From Mycobacterium sp. E183 (GTDB taxonomy: Bacteria; Actinomycetota; Actinomycetes; Mycobacteriales; Mycobacteriaceae), in assembly GCF_001667735.1 (NCBI RefSeq), contig NZ_LZJN01000035.1, forward strand, positions 34,300 to 98,299: 64,000 nt of DNA, given 5' to 3'. Of this stretch, positions 52,524 to 61,193 are shown piece after piece. The translations under genes were made by a program, and so were the position numbers. Under the pieces are notes generated by a model that saw nothing but the letters and a program-made list of their open reading frames with translations, was not told where the DNA came from and did no database searches. Each line of letters starts with the position of its first letter. Within the stretch, counting starts at the first letter, position 1.

Positions 52524-54470
52524 ATGCAGCTCCGGTACATAAGCGTCCCGGCGCTGATCGCCGAAGCGGGGGGCGATCCCTGGGCGATCAACCAGAGCCT
52601 GCAAGCCGGTAGCCCGTTTCAGATTTCGAATCTCGCCGAGGCTTTCCACCAGGCGGGCCGCTGCACCCAGGAAGCGAACGAGAGTTTCGAACAAGCCCGC
52701 AAACGCTTCGACGCCGCCTGGAACCACCAGAACGGCGACCATCCGATCAACGGCTCGGCCGAAGTGCAGCGCGTGATCAAAGCGCTGGGAGCCCAGTCCC
52801 TCCAGCTGCCCAAGATCGGCGCCGACTTGGAGAACATCGCGGCCGCCCTGGCCGAGGCGCAAAAGGCCGGGGCCGGCGAGATCGCCACGCTGGAAGGCGA
52901 GCTGCAGAAGCTCGACGACCTGATCGGGCAGGCGGTCGACATGGAAAAGGACAGCCACCTCAGCGCGGCCGACCGGCAGGCGCTCGACGCCCTCATCCAC
53001 GCGTGCGAAGACGACGCCATCAGCGACACCAAGGCCGCGCTGGCGCAGCTGCAGGCGCTGCGCAACGGCTACTCGGCCACGTTGCAGAAGTCGCTGGGCA
53101 ATCTGCGTGCCGACGGATACGACCCCGAGTCGCTGCGCCCAGTCGACGCCGACACGCAGATTCCGGCGCCGGACACCAACCCCGAGGACGTGCATCGCTG
53201 GTGGACGTCACTGACACCCGAGCAACGGCAGCGCTTCATCGCCGAAAACCCGGACCAGATCGGCAATCTCAACGGCGTCCCGGTCCTGGCCCGAAGCGAC
53301 GCCAACATCGCCGTGATGACCCGTGACCTCAACCGGGTGCGCGACATCGCCTCCCGCAGCGGCGTATCCGTCGACGACGTGCTGCACGACCCCGCCAAAT
53401 ACGGCCTCTCGCCGACCGACATCACCCGCTACCAGAACGCCAACGAGACCAAGCAAGGGCTCGACCACGACGCGGGCAACGATCCGCGGCACCCCAATCC
53501 GACCTACCTGTTCGCCTACGACCCGTTGGCGTTCGGCGGCAAGGGCCGCGCGGCGATCGCCATAGGCAACCCGGACACCGCGAAGAACACGGCGGTGATC
53601 GTGCCGGGCACCAGCAGCAGCGTGAAGGGCGGATGGCTGCACGACGGTCACAACGACGCCATCAACCTCTTCGCTCAAGCCAACGCGGCCGACCCCACCA
53701 ACCCGACGGCCGTGATCGCCTGGATGGGGTACGACGCCCCCAACGACTTCTCCGACGTGCAGCGCATCTCCACACCCGAACTCGCACGGACCGGCAGCGC
53801 GGCGCTGGCGCAGGACGTCAACGGACTGTGGGCGACACATCTCGGCGGCGGACAACACGTCACGGTGCTGGGCCACTCCTACGGTTCGACGACCGTGGCC
53901 GACGCCTTCGCCATGCACGGCATGCACGCCAATGACGCTGTGCTGCTCGGCTGTCCGGGCACCGACGCCGCCAAAAGCGCCGCCGATTTCCACCTGGACG
54001 GCGGTCATGTGTTCGTCGGGGACGCCTCCACCGACCCGGTCGGAATGCTCGGCCAGCTGAATGGCTTGAGCAAGCACTTCTTCGGCGACGACATCGTCGG
54101 GCAGGTGATGGGCAGCGACCCCGGCCTGGGCGCCGATCCCGCCGTCGACGGCTTCGGATCGACGCGGTTCCGCGCCGAGGTGCCCGGCGCGAACGGCATT
54201 AACCCCCACGACCATTCGCACTACTACTATCCCGGAAGCGAGGCGCTGCACAGCATGGCCGACATCGTCTCGGGCCACGGAGACGCGTTGGAAGCCGACG
54301 GCCTGACGGCCGGACATCGTCACCAGATAGGCGGCGTCCAAATCAGGATTCCCGGGCTCCCCCCGGTCACCGTCGGACCACATACCCCGGCGGTCGTCGA
54401 CCCGGAGTGGAACCGCCCGCCGGGTTCTGTCACCGACAATCACTTCTTCGATGGCCAGCACCACCATTGA
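52524..54470 (+). CDS. Rv2079-like DUF1023 alpha/beta hydrolase
   Basis: The 648-residue protein has an N-terminal helical region of about 200 residues with an SNLAEAFHQAGR segment and long amphipathic helices. A C-terminal alpha/beta hydrolase of the DUF1023 type follows, with the nucleophile elbow VLGHSYGSTT (near residue 452), an ALL-type lid and an HDHSHYYYPGS segment with the likely catalytic His. M. tuberculosis Rv2079 (about 656 residues) has this layout and also precedes a lipoprotein, LppJ. There is no signal peptide; the N-terminal helices resemble those of type VII-linked proteins, which might allow export. Confidence 0.75.
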   Translation: MQLRYISVPALIAEAGGDPWAINQSLQAGSPFQISNLAEAFHQAGRCTQEANESFEQARKRFDAAWNHQNGDHPINGSAEVQRVIKALGAQSLQLPKIGADLENIAAALAEAQKAGAGEIATLEGELQKLDDLIGQAVDMEKDSHLSAADRQALDALIHACEDDAISDTKAALAQLQALRNGYSATLQKSLGNLRADGYDPESLRPVDADTQIPAPDTNPEDVHRWWTSLTPEQRQRFIAENPDQIGNLNGVPVLARSDANIAVMTRDLNRVRDIASRSGVSVDDVLHDPAKYGLSPTDITRYQNANETKQGLDHDAGNDPRHPNPTYLFAYDPLAFGGKGRAAIAIGNPDTAKNTAVIVPGTSSSVKGGWLHDGHNDAINLFAQANAADPTNPTAVIAWMGYDAPNDFSDVQRISTPELARTGSAALAQDVNGLWATHLGGGQHVTVLGHSYGSTTVADAFAMHGMHANDAVLLGCPGTDAAKSAADFHLDGGHVFVGDASTDPVGMLGQLNGLSKHFFGDDIVGQVMGSDPGLGADPAVDGFGSTRFRAEVPGANGINPHDHSHYYYPGSEALHSMADIVSGHGDALEADGLTAGHRHQIGGVQIRIPGLPPVTVGPHTPAVVDPEWNRPPGSVTDNHFFDGQHHH

Positions 54471-55032
54471 GCGCCGGCGCAAGCGGTCGCGGCAGGCAGC
54501 GCTTGCCGCGCTGGCGGCCGTCGTCACGCTGTTGATAGGAGGATGCGGTTCCATGTCGCCCAAACAACATTCCCCCGGTTCCTCTCATCCGGTGGATGAT
54601 TCCGCGCATCCCCTGACCGACGACCAGGCCATGGCTCAGGTTGTCGATCCGGCGAAACAGATTGCGGCCGTGGCGAATTTGCGGGGACTCAGCGGGGGTT
54701 TCTCGTTCGCCTCCTGCAACGACCAGGGAGATCCGCCCTACATGGGCACCGTCACCATGAGTTTCCTGTTGCAGGGCGACCCCGACGCGTACTTCCAGCA
54801 GGTGCACGCCGCGATGGTGGCTCATGGCTGGAACGACGGCGCCCCTCCCGGACAGCATTACTTCGGCACCACGCTGAACAAGGATGGGGTGACGGCGAAT
54901 ATGAGCTACTCCCCCTCCGACCACAGTTACGGGCAGATCATGCTGTACGGACAATGCCGCAACACCACCGATCACCACCACGACGGCAAGACGAACACCA
55001 CGGACATCACCAGCCAGCTGAACGCCCGCTGA
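54451..55032 (+). CDS. LppJ-like lipoprotein
   Basis: A 193-residue lipoprotein with a basic start, a hydrophobic helix and the lipobox LIGGC (near residue 32). The mature region contains LRGLSGGFSFASCNDQG and ends in a His/Thr-rich tail. It matches the LppJ type (Rv2080) in size and position, overlapping the hydrolase gene by 20 bp. A function in the envelope, perhaps with the hydrolase, is inferred. Confidence 0.75.
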   Translation: MASTTIERRRKRSRQAALAALAAVVTLLIGGCGSMSPKQHSPGSSHPVDDSAHPLTDDQAMAQVVDPAKQIAAVANLRGLSGGFSFASCNDQGDPPYMGTVTMSFLLQGDPDAYFQQVHAAMVAHGWNDGAPPGQHYFGTTLNKDGVTANMSYSPSDHSYGQIMLYGQCRNTTDHHHDGKTNTTDITSQLNAR

Positions 55033-55094
55033 CGTGATCCAGGGAAATCATTCGGCCCCGCAATGACTTTCGTCAGAAGGGTAGAGTCGCGGGC

Positions 55095-55325
55095 ATGAAT
55101 TTGGTCGAGTGGCTGAAAAGCCCGCATCACCTGCGCACGCGTTTGATGATGGAGCGACAACCGATCCGGAACATCGAGATAGAGACCGTGTTCCTCGAAC
55201 TCTCCCACCGCGACGCGCGACTACGGTTCCCGGTGATGTTCATGCTGCTGCCGAGGCGTTTTGGCTCGTCGCCCGACGGCACCATTCGCCCAGACCAGAA
55301 GAAGTTACCGCGGAACCCCGATTAG
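55095..55325 (+). CDS. Possible small protein, uncertain
   Basis: A 76-codon frame with an ATG and a moderate upstream AGAAGGG. The translation (MNLVEWLKSPHHLRTRLMME, then a basic tail) has no recognised family. Another frame over the same bases is also open, and the 3' end overlaps a DUF732 gene by 4 bp in the opposite direction. It may be genuine or a chance frame. Confidence 0.35.
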   Translation: MNLVEWLKSPHHLRTRLMMERQPIRNIEIETVFLELSHRDARLRFPVMFMLLPRRFGSSPDGTIRPDQKKLPRNPD

Positions 55326-55657
55326 CTCTGCGTGGCTTTGCTGACGTACTGCGGGCAGTACGACTGCGTTGCCGCGCCGATGAAGTAACCCGAATTGTTG
55401 TCAGATAACTGCAGCGCACTCTTTACGTCGGCCAATGTCTGTGCCAGCGTCGCGCCATTGGTCCAGTCCTGGCAAACGCCATGTCCGGCATTGACGACCG
55501 TCTGATTCGACAGGTTGGGGAATGTGATTCCCTGCTGTCCGAGCGCCTGCAGGAAAACGTCATCCGTCGCGTCCGCATTCGCCAAGGGCGCGGCGATGAC
55601 AGCCATGCTCGCCAAACCCACGGCAACTGGGCCGGTCAAGCGTGCGATGTTCTTCAT
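55322..55657 (-). CDS. Secreted DUF732 protein
   Basis: The 111-residue protein has a signal peptide (residues 1-28, ending ANA-DATDDVF). The DUF732 core has FLQALGQQGITFP, HGVCQDWTNGATL and AATQSYCPQYV. The cysteine pair of the family is present. Confidence 0.85.
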   Translation of the reverse strand: MKNIARLTGPVAVGLASMAVIAAPLANADATDDVFLQALGQQGITFPNLSNQTVVNAGHGVCQDWTNGATLAQTLADVKSALQLSDNNSGYFIGAATQSYCPQYVSKATQS

Positions 55658-55983
55658 GGTGGCTCCTCAGGGTGGGATCAACTTCTAGCCGTCGGTATTT
55701 GTGTACGCGCCGATCGGTTAATGGTTCGGCCACTCGATACTTTTACACACGCGCCGGTTCGGCGCTCGGCAATCGGCAAACTTCCTGTCCGGTGACGGCC
55801 GCGCGAAACTCCGCCATAATTAACGGAAACGGCATTTATGCCGAGTTATCGCCCCGACCGCAGCAACGGTTGCCGAAACACGCGACGGCGCCCGCCGCGC
55901 CCCGAGGCCCACCCCCGAGCGGGTCGCGGAAACGCCGGCCCAGCGGGGTGGGGCGCCGGCGCGCGTTCGGGCATGCTTGCCGT
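55658..55983. other. Gene-free 326-bp region
   Basis: No coding region with a supporting ribosome site is seen. The left half is AT-richer and probably contains the promoter of the DUF732 gene; the right half leads into the cation transporter start. No strong symmetry is found. Confidence 0.5.
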
Positions 55984-56904
55984 ATGCACCTCGTCAACGG
56001 CGTCCGCGACCCCGCGGCAAGTTTTCCCCTCGACACCGTCACCGATGATGCGGCCGAGCGTCGGCAGGCCAACCGGGCCGTCGCCGTCAGCGCGATCGGA
56101 CTGGCGCTGACCGGGCTCGTCGAATTGGCGATCGCACTGCTGTCCGGCTCGGTGGCGTTGCTCGGGGACGCGTTGCACAATCTGTCGGACGTCTCCACCA
56201 GCGCGCTGGTGTTCGTCGGGTTCCGGGCGTCACGCAAAGTTCCCACCGAGCGCTATCCCTACGGCTACGAGCGCGCCGAAGATCTCGCCGGAATCGGTGT
56301 CGCACTGGTGATCTGGGGCAGCGCCGCCGTGGCCGCCTTCGAAAGCGTCAACAAGCTGCTCCGGCACGGCGGCACCGGATACGTGGGCTGGGGCATCGCG
56401 GCGGCGCTGGTCGGAATCGTCGGCAACCAGCTGGTGGCCCGCTATAAGTTGGTGGTGGGCAAGCGGATTCGTTCGGCGACCATGGTGGCCGACGCCAAAC
56501 ACTCCTGGCTGGACGCGTTGTCGTCCGCGGGGGCGATGCTCGGGCTGATCGGCGTGGCGCTCGGCTGGGGATGGGCCGACGCGGTGGCCGGGATCGTCGT
56601 CACGGGGTTCATCTGCCACGTCGGCTGGGAGGTGACCTCGGAGATCGCTCACCGCCTGCTCGACGGCGTCGACCCCGAAATCATCACCACCGCCGAGGCC
56701 GTCGCCGCCACGGTGCCGGGCGTCACGCACGCCCACGCCCGGGCCCGATGGACCGGGCGGACGTTGCGGGTGGAAGTGGAAGGCTTTCTCGACCCGGACA
56801 CCCCGTTGGCGGCCGCCGATCGAATCGGGCGCCTCGTCGCCGCCGCGCTCGCGCCGCGGATCCCCGAGATGCACAACTTCACGTGGACGGCGCGAGCCGC
56901 GTAG
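55984..56904 (+). CDS. Cation diffusion facilitator transporter
   Basis: The 306-residue protein has six membrane helices. Metal-site motifs are GDALHNLSD (HxxxD, helix 2, near residue 60) and AKHSWLDAL (helix 5, near 170), the Zn/Fe-type CDF arrangement, and a C-terminal metallochaperone-like domain containing VTHAHARARWTGR. It exports zinc or another divalent metal in exchange for protons. The ATG chosen gives the family length; in-frame extension upstream is not conserved. Confidence 0.85.
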   Translation: MHLVNGVRDPAASFPLDTVTDDAAERRQANRAVAVSAIGLALTGLVELAIALLSGSVALLGDALHNLSDVSTSALVFVGFRASRKVPTERYPYGYERAEDLAGIGVALVIWGSAAVAAFESVNKLLRHGGTGYVGWGIAAALVGIVGNQLVARYKLVVGKRIRSATMVADAKHSWLDALSSAGAMLGLIGVALGWGWADAVAGIVVTGFICHVGWEVTSEIAHRLLDGVDPEIITTAEAVAATVPGVTHAHARARWTGRTLRVEVEGFLDPDTPLAAADRIGRLVAAALAPRIPEMHNFTWTARAA

Positions 56905-56928
56905 CGCGCACCCACGCGCTCCAGGCGG

Positions 56929-57273
56929 TCAGTTGCCGGGGGCACCGTCCGGCTTCGGGCCGCGGTCCTCGCCGGTGACGTACTTCGGGCAGTAGTGGGC
57001 CGCCGCGAGGTACGTGAACTTGGCCGCGCTGGCCCCCTGGAATGCCGGGTTCTGGTTGCGCAGCTGGGTCACGATCTCCGCGGTGGACTGGCCGTCGTCG
57101 AGCAGGTCGCACACCGACTTGCCGATCGTGACGGCGTTGCCGCCGTCCTGGTAGGTGAGGCCGGCGTCGCGCAGGTCGGTCAGAAAGTCCTGATCGTTGT
57201 TCACATCGGCGTACGTGGGCGCCGCCAGGCCGATCGCGGCGGCCACGCCGGCCAGAACCAGTAGAAATCGCAT
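56929..57273 (-). CDS. Secreted DUF732 protein
   Basis: The 114-residue protein has a signal peptide (ending PTYA-DV) and the core DFLTDLRDAGLTYQDGGNAVTIGKSVCDLLDDG, split about residues 29-62, ending AAHYCPKYV. Closely related to the two genes at 59.0 and 59.4 kb. It has an unusual charged C-terminal tail (GEDRGPKPDGAPGN). Confidence 0.85.
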   Translation of the reverse strand: MRFLLVLAGVAAAIGLAAPTYADVNNDQDFLTDLRDAGLTYQDGGNAVTIGKSVCDLLDDGQSTAEIVTQLRNQNPAFQGASAAKFTYLAAAHYCPKYVTGEDRGPKPDGAPGN

Positions 57274-57348
57274 AACGCAGCGATTCTCGCAGACCTGCCG
57301 GCGAATGGCACCTCGCCGGGGAAACGGCGGGTGAACTCTGGCGGCCGG

Positions 57349-58863
57349 TTAGGCCGCCGGCGCGCGAGAGGGTCGCAGCGCCGGGCGGTGCAGCGTCAAC
57401 GACTCGGGCAGCGCGCCGACCTGCCGGCGCTCCGCGCGCTCCCAGATGTCGCCGTCCAGGACGCCGGGCAGGCCGGCCTCGCTGGCGATGAACACCGGCG
57501 CCTCGCCTTGCGCGAACTGCCGGTGGTAATCCTTGAGGGCCGCGAACGCCCACTTGCCCAGCAGGCAGATGGTGAGCAGGTTCGCGATGGCCATCACCGC
57601 CATGGTCAAGTCGGCGAGCGCCCACACCAGGGTCAGCTTGGCCAGCGCCCCGAAGATGATGGACGCCAGGGTGACCGCCTTCAGAACGTTGGCCGCCAAC
57701 CGCCGTCCGCCCAGGTAGAACAGATTGGCCTCGGCGACCACGTAGTTGCTCAGCACCGATGCGAACGCGAAGACGAACACCACCGAGGTCATCAAGACCG
57801 TGGTCCACGACCCGAGATCCGCGGCGATCGCGGATTCGGTCAGGCTGGCCCCGGCGAGCGAGCCCAGGCGAGAGGGATTGTAGGTTTCCGGACCGGACAG
57901 CAGCACGATGAACGCCGTCGCCGTGCAGATCACCATCGTGTCGACGAACACCGCGAGCGACTGAATCAGGCCCTGCTCCACCGGATGTGCCACGGTCGCG
58001 GCGCCGGCGATGTTGGGCGAACTGCCCATCCCCGCCTCGCAGGCGAACAGGCCCCGCTTGACGCCGGTGAACATCGCGGCGAGCGCTCCGCCCGCGAAAC
58101 CGCCTGCCATTTGGCGGATTCCGAACGCACCGCCGATGATCTCCCTGATCACCGTCGGCAGCTCGGTGATGTTGACGGCCACGATCCCCAGCGCGAGCAA
58201 CGTGTACACCAGCGCCACCACCGGAAGGACCGATCCGGCGAATTGGGCGACGCGCCGCACGCCACCGAAAAGCACGGGCGCCGCCAGCACCGCCAAAACG
58301 ACTGTGGTCCAACCGACCCCGATGCCGTGCGACGACTGCAACACCCCGCTGATCGCGTTCGTCTCCACCATGTTGAACGCTGTGGAGAACGTGACCACCA
58401 GCAGCATGGCGAAGATGACGCCGCCCGCGCGTGACCGCAGGCCCCGTTGTATGTAAAACGCGGGACCGCCGCGGAAGGCTCCGTCGTCCGAGCGGACCTT
58501 GAAGATCTGGGCCAGGGTGGCCTCGATCACCGCGGTGGCCATGCCGACCGCGGCCACCACCCACATCCAGAAGACGGCGCCGGGCCCCCCGACCGTCAGG
58601 GCGATTGCGACGCCGGCGATGTTCCCGGTACCCACGCGCGACGCGAGGCCCACGCAGAACGCCTGGAACGACGAGATCCCACCGTCCTGGCGATGGGCCC
58701 TACGAAGCTGGCGAAGCATGCGCCCGAAGTAGCGGACCTGAATGAATCGGGTGCGCACGGTGAAATAGATGCCGCCGCCGATCAGCAAATAGATCAGGAC
58801 ATGCGTATTGAGGATGTTGCTAAGGGGCTCGACCAACTGCTGCTGAAGGAAGTCCAAGCCCAT
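57349..58863 (-). CDS. Sodium:amino acid (alanine) symporter, AGCS family
   Basis: The 504-residue protein has about ten membrane helices. AGCS motifs are visible: IYFTVRTRFIQVRYFGRML at the start, GNIAGVAIALTVGGPGAVFWMW near residue 84, and GMGSSPNIAGAATVAHPVEQG near 275. It imports alanine, glycine or a related amino acid with sodium. A TACAGGTT-type inverted repeat lies just upstream. Confidence 0.87.
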   Translation of the reverse strand: MGLDFLQQQLVEPLSNILNTHVLIYLLIGGGIYFTVRTRFIQVRYFGRMLRQLRRAHRQDGGISSFQAFCVGLASRVGTGNIAGVAIALTVGGPGAVFWMWVVAAVGMATAVIEATLAQIFKVRSDDGAFRGGPAFYIQRGLRSRAGGVIFAMLLVVTFSTAFNMVETNAISGVLQSSHGIGVGWTTVVLAVLAAPVLFGGVRRVAQFAGSVLPVVALVYTLLALGIVAVNITELPTVIREIIGGAFGIRQMAGGFAGGALAAMFTGVKRGLFACEAGMGSSPNIAGAATVAHPVEQGLIQSLAVFVDTMVICTATAFIVLLSGPETYNPSRLGSLAGASLTESAIAADLGSWTTVLMTSVVFVFAFASVLSNYVVAEANLFYLGGRRLAANVLKAVTLASIIFGALAKLTLVWALADLTMAVMAIANLLTICLLGKWAFAALKDYHRQFAQGEAPVFIASEAGLPGVLDGDIWERAERRQVGALPESLTLHRPALRPSRAPAA

Positions 58864-58923
58864 GCTTCCTTTCGGCTACGACCACTGTCCGTCGCCGAAA
58901 TGGTATGGGCGAATTGTTGATTA

Positions 58924-58940
58924 CAGGTTTCGTTAACCTG
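58924..58940. promoter_or_regulatory. Inverted repeat upstream of the AGCS symporter gene
   Basis: CAGGTT and AACCTG form a perfect 6-bp pair around TCGTT, 61-77 nt upstream of the symporter start. The stretch is AT-rich and probably lies in the promoter. Confidence 0.4.
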
Positions 58941-59004
58941 CCGTCAATGGTCGGCCGTGTAACAACCGCATCACATTCGTCGTAACGGCCCACCGCCGCC
59001 ACCG

Positions 59005-59322
59005 CTAGGAGGCGGCGTCGGGCTTCGAGAGCGCTTGGGGGCAATACGAGTTGGCGGCGATTGCCGCAAACCGGGTGGCGTCGTCCCCCTGCAGCCCACG
59101 ATTGAGCATTTGGAGCATCCGGACGACGTCGGTCAGGTTCGAGCCCTCGCTGACCAGCTTGCACACCGACTTGCCGGAGGTGATCGCCTGCTCGGGATCC
59201 GAATAGGTCAGGCCGGCCGCGTGAACGGTCGCCAGGAAGGTGTCGTCACTGCCGTCGGCGTGCGCCGGGCCGGCCAGACCGATCGCGGCCGCAAGGCCGA
59301 GCGACATCAGAAATAGCCTCAC
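59005..59322 (-). CDS. Secreted DUF732 protein
   Basis: The 105-residue protein has a signal peptide (ending PAHA-DG). The core reads FLATVHAAGLTYSDPEQAI, then GKSVCKLVSEGSNLTDVV, and ANSYCPQAL. It is a paralogue of its neighbours in the same orientation. Confidence 0.85.
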   Translation of the reverse strand: MRLFLMSLGLAAAIGLAGPAHADGSDDTFLATVHAAGLTYSDPEQAITSGKSVCKLVSEGSNLTDVVRMLQMLNRGLQGDDATRFAAIAANSYCPQALSKPDAAS

Positions 59323-59381
59323 GGCTCACTGATCGTTCCAGAGCTGCGGCCGCCCCGCATCTCGTGGCGCGAATCGGCCGG

Positions 59382-59714
59382 TTACGAGCTGGCGGTCGTG
59401 GTCGTCGGGCTGGACGACGAGAGCGCGTCCGGGCAGTAGGCGTTGGCCGCTATCGCGGTGAACTTTGCGGCCTTGTCGGCGCTCAATGCGCTGTCGCCCT
59501 TTTGCACCGCCGTCGCGATGTCAGCGATCGCGGTGCCGCCACTGGCCGCCGAGCACACGTAGTGGGCCGCCTGTATGGCCTGTCCCGGGTCCGTATAGGT
59601 GAATCCGGCCGCATCCAGCGATGCGAGAAACGCACCGTCGGTGTCGTCGGCGTATGCCGGCGCGGCCAGGCCGATCATGACAGCAACGCTGGAAATTGTC
59701 AGAACAAGCTTCAT
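59382..59714 (-). CDS. Secreted DUF732 protein
   Basis: The 110-residue protein has a signal peptide (ending PAYA-DD). The core carries FLASLDAAGFTYTDPGQAIQ, AHYVCSAASGG and AANAYCPDAL, and a Ser/Thr tail. I chose the ATG that gives a signal peptide of normal length. The clpC2-like promoter lies immediately upstream, divergent. Confidence 0.83.
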   Translation of the reverse strand: MKLVLTISSVAVMIGLAAPAYADDTDGAFLASLDAAGFTYTDPGQAIQAAHYVCSAASGGTAIADIATAVQKGDSALSADKAAKFTAIAANAYCPDALSSSSPTTTTASS

Positions 59715-59776
59715 AAATTTGAAATCGTTCCAGACCTGCGCGGAGTACGCGGATGACGAAACAATAATTAACAATC

Positions 59777-59822
59777 GTCAACCCCGGGTTGACATCTCCA
59801 AGCGCGTCAACCTATCGTTGAC
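59777..59822. promoter_or_regulatory. Two identical palindromic sites upstream of the ClpC2-like gene
   Basis: GTCAAC-CCCGG-GTTGAC (59777-59793) and GTCAAC-CTATC-GTTGAC (59806-59822) share the same arms and 5-nt spacing. Their starts are 29 bp apart and the second ends 3 nt before the ATG. The protein just downstream has a helix-turn-helix-like segment, suggesting autoregulation. Confidence 0.75.
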
Positions 59823-59825
59823 GGC

Positions 59826-60572
59826 ATGGCCGACCCGACCCGCATCGCCTACCCCGTCCGGCTCGACGAGCTGATCAATGCCATCAAATCGGTGCACACC
59901 GACGCGCTCGATCAGCTGGCCGACGCGGTGCTGGCGGCCGAGCACCTGGGCGAGGTCGCCGACCACCTGATCGGGCACTTCGTGGATCAAGCCCGGCGGT
60001 CCGGGGCGTCGTGGACCGACATCGGCAAGAGCATGGGCGTCACCAAACAAGCGGCCCAGAAGCGGTTCGTGCCGCGCGCCGAGGCCGCCACCCTGGATCC
60101 CGAACAGGGCTTCGGCCGCTTTACGCCGCGGGCGCGCGGCGCGGTGGTGGCGGCCCAGAACGCCGCGCACGAGGCCGCCAACGACGAGATCACGCCCGGC
60201 CACCTGTTGCTCGGCGTGCTCAGCGATCCGGCCGCGCTGGCCACGGTGTTGCTGCGCCTGCAGCAGGTCGACACCGAGTCGCTGCGCGCGGCCGTCGAGC
60301 TGCCCCCGGCCGGGGGCGCAACCCCCGACCTCATCCCGTTCAGCGGCCCCGCGCGCAAAGCCCTGGAGCTGACCTTCCGGGAGGCACTTCGGCTGGGGCA
60401 CAACTACATTGGGACCGAGCATCTGCTGTTGGCGCTGCTCGAGCTGGAGGACGCCTCCTCCGACGAAGGACCGCTGCGCCGGTGCGGCGTCGACAAGGGC
60501 CGTGTCGAGGCGGATCTGATCAAGGCTCTGGAGTCGCTCGGCGGCGGCACGGGCGCCCGCGCCGAGGGCTGA
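59826..60572 (+). CDS. clpC2: ClpC2-like Clp N-domain protein
   Basis: The 248-residue protein has no AAA ATPase. A helix-turn-helix-like N-terminal segment, SWTDIGKSMGVTKQAAQKRF (about residues 60-80), leads into a double Clp N-domain: FTPRARGAVVAAQNAAHEA, NDEITPGHLLLGVL, then FSGPARKALELTFREALRLG and NYIGTEHLLLALLEL. This is the layout of M. tuberculosis ClpC2 (Rv2667), which binds ClpC1-targeting antibiotics such as cyclomarin. The promoter palindromes and the N-terminal motif together suggest that it binds its own promoter. Downstream genes follow the Rv2668-Rv2672 order. Confidence 0.85.
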   Translation: MADPTRIAYPVRLDELINAIKSVHTDALDQLADAVLAAEHLGEVADHLIGHFVDQARRSGASWTDIGKSMGVTKQAAQKRFVPRAEAATLDPEQGFGRFTPRARGAVVAAQNAAHEAANDEITPGHLLLGVLSDPAALATVLLRLQQVDTESLRAAVELPPAGGATPDLIPFSGPARKALELTFREALRLGHNYIGTEHLLLALLELEDASSDEGPLRRCGVDKGRVEADLIKALESLGGGTGARAEG

Positions 60573-60659
60573 TCCGGGGTGGTCGACCCCTCCCCGACGC
60601 ATCACCGCATGTGCGATCATTCGAAGGTTCCCTTCCCGGGTTGCCTAGGAGGCGAAGAC

Positions 60660-61193
60660 ATGGCGAAGACGCACCGCTGGCTGGTCGTCCTGTCCGCGTT
60701 CGTCGTCGCCGCGGCGAGCGTCACCGCGATCGCCGCGCTCCCCGCCCCCCGCGCCTGGGCCGGTGACGCCCCCATCGGCCACATCGGCGACACGCTGCGG
60801 GTGGACACCGGCACCTACGTCGCGGACGTGACCGTCACCGGCGTGGCGCCCTGCGACCCGCCGCCGGGCTTCGGCTACACGCGCGAGGGCACCTTTCGGG
60901 GTTTCCCGGGCAGCTCGGTCGAGCGGGCCGACGTCGTCGTTCGCGCGGTCCGGGTGCCCAACCCGTTCGTCATGGCGACCACCTTCAGCTTCGACGGCGT
61001 GACCCAGTTCGCCGACGCCTACAAGCCGCGCGCCTCCGACGCCCCCGATGCGCTGGACAACGTGCTCACCAACGCGCCGAACGGGGCGATCGTGCGGGGC
61101 GAAGTGTATTGGGACGCCTACCGTGATCCCGTCTCCACCGTGGTCCTGCTGGACAAGAAGACGGGCTACCACCTCGCGCAGTGGAATCTCTGA
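60660..61193 (+). CDS. Rv2668-like exported protein
   Basis: The 177-residue protein has a signal peptide (ending RAWA-GD). The mature domain contains IGHIGDTLRVDTGTYVADVT and resembles a beta-sandwich (DUF1942-like). AGGAGGCG precedes the ATG. It is placed between clpC2 and a GNAT gene, as in M. tuberculosis. Function unknown. Confidence 0.75.
   Translation: MAKTHRWLVVLSAFVVAAASVTAIAALPAPRAWAGDAPIGHIGDTLRVDTGTYVADVTVTGVAPCDPPPGFGYTREGTFRGFPGSSVERADVVVRAVRVPNPFVMATTFSFDGVTQFADAYKPRASDAPDALDNVLTNAPNGAIVRGEVYWDAYRDPVSTVVLLDKKTGYHLAQWNL

Noticed and set aside
53208..54563. Long minus-strand frame opposite the Rv2079-like gene
   Set aside because: Antisense shadow with no family motifs; the plus-strand hydrolase is clearly coding.
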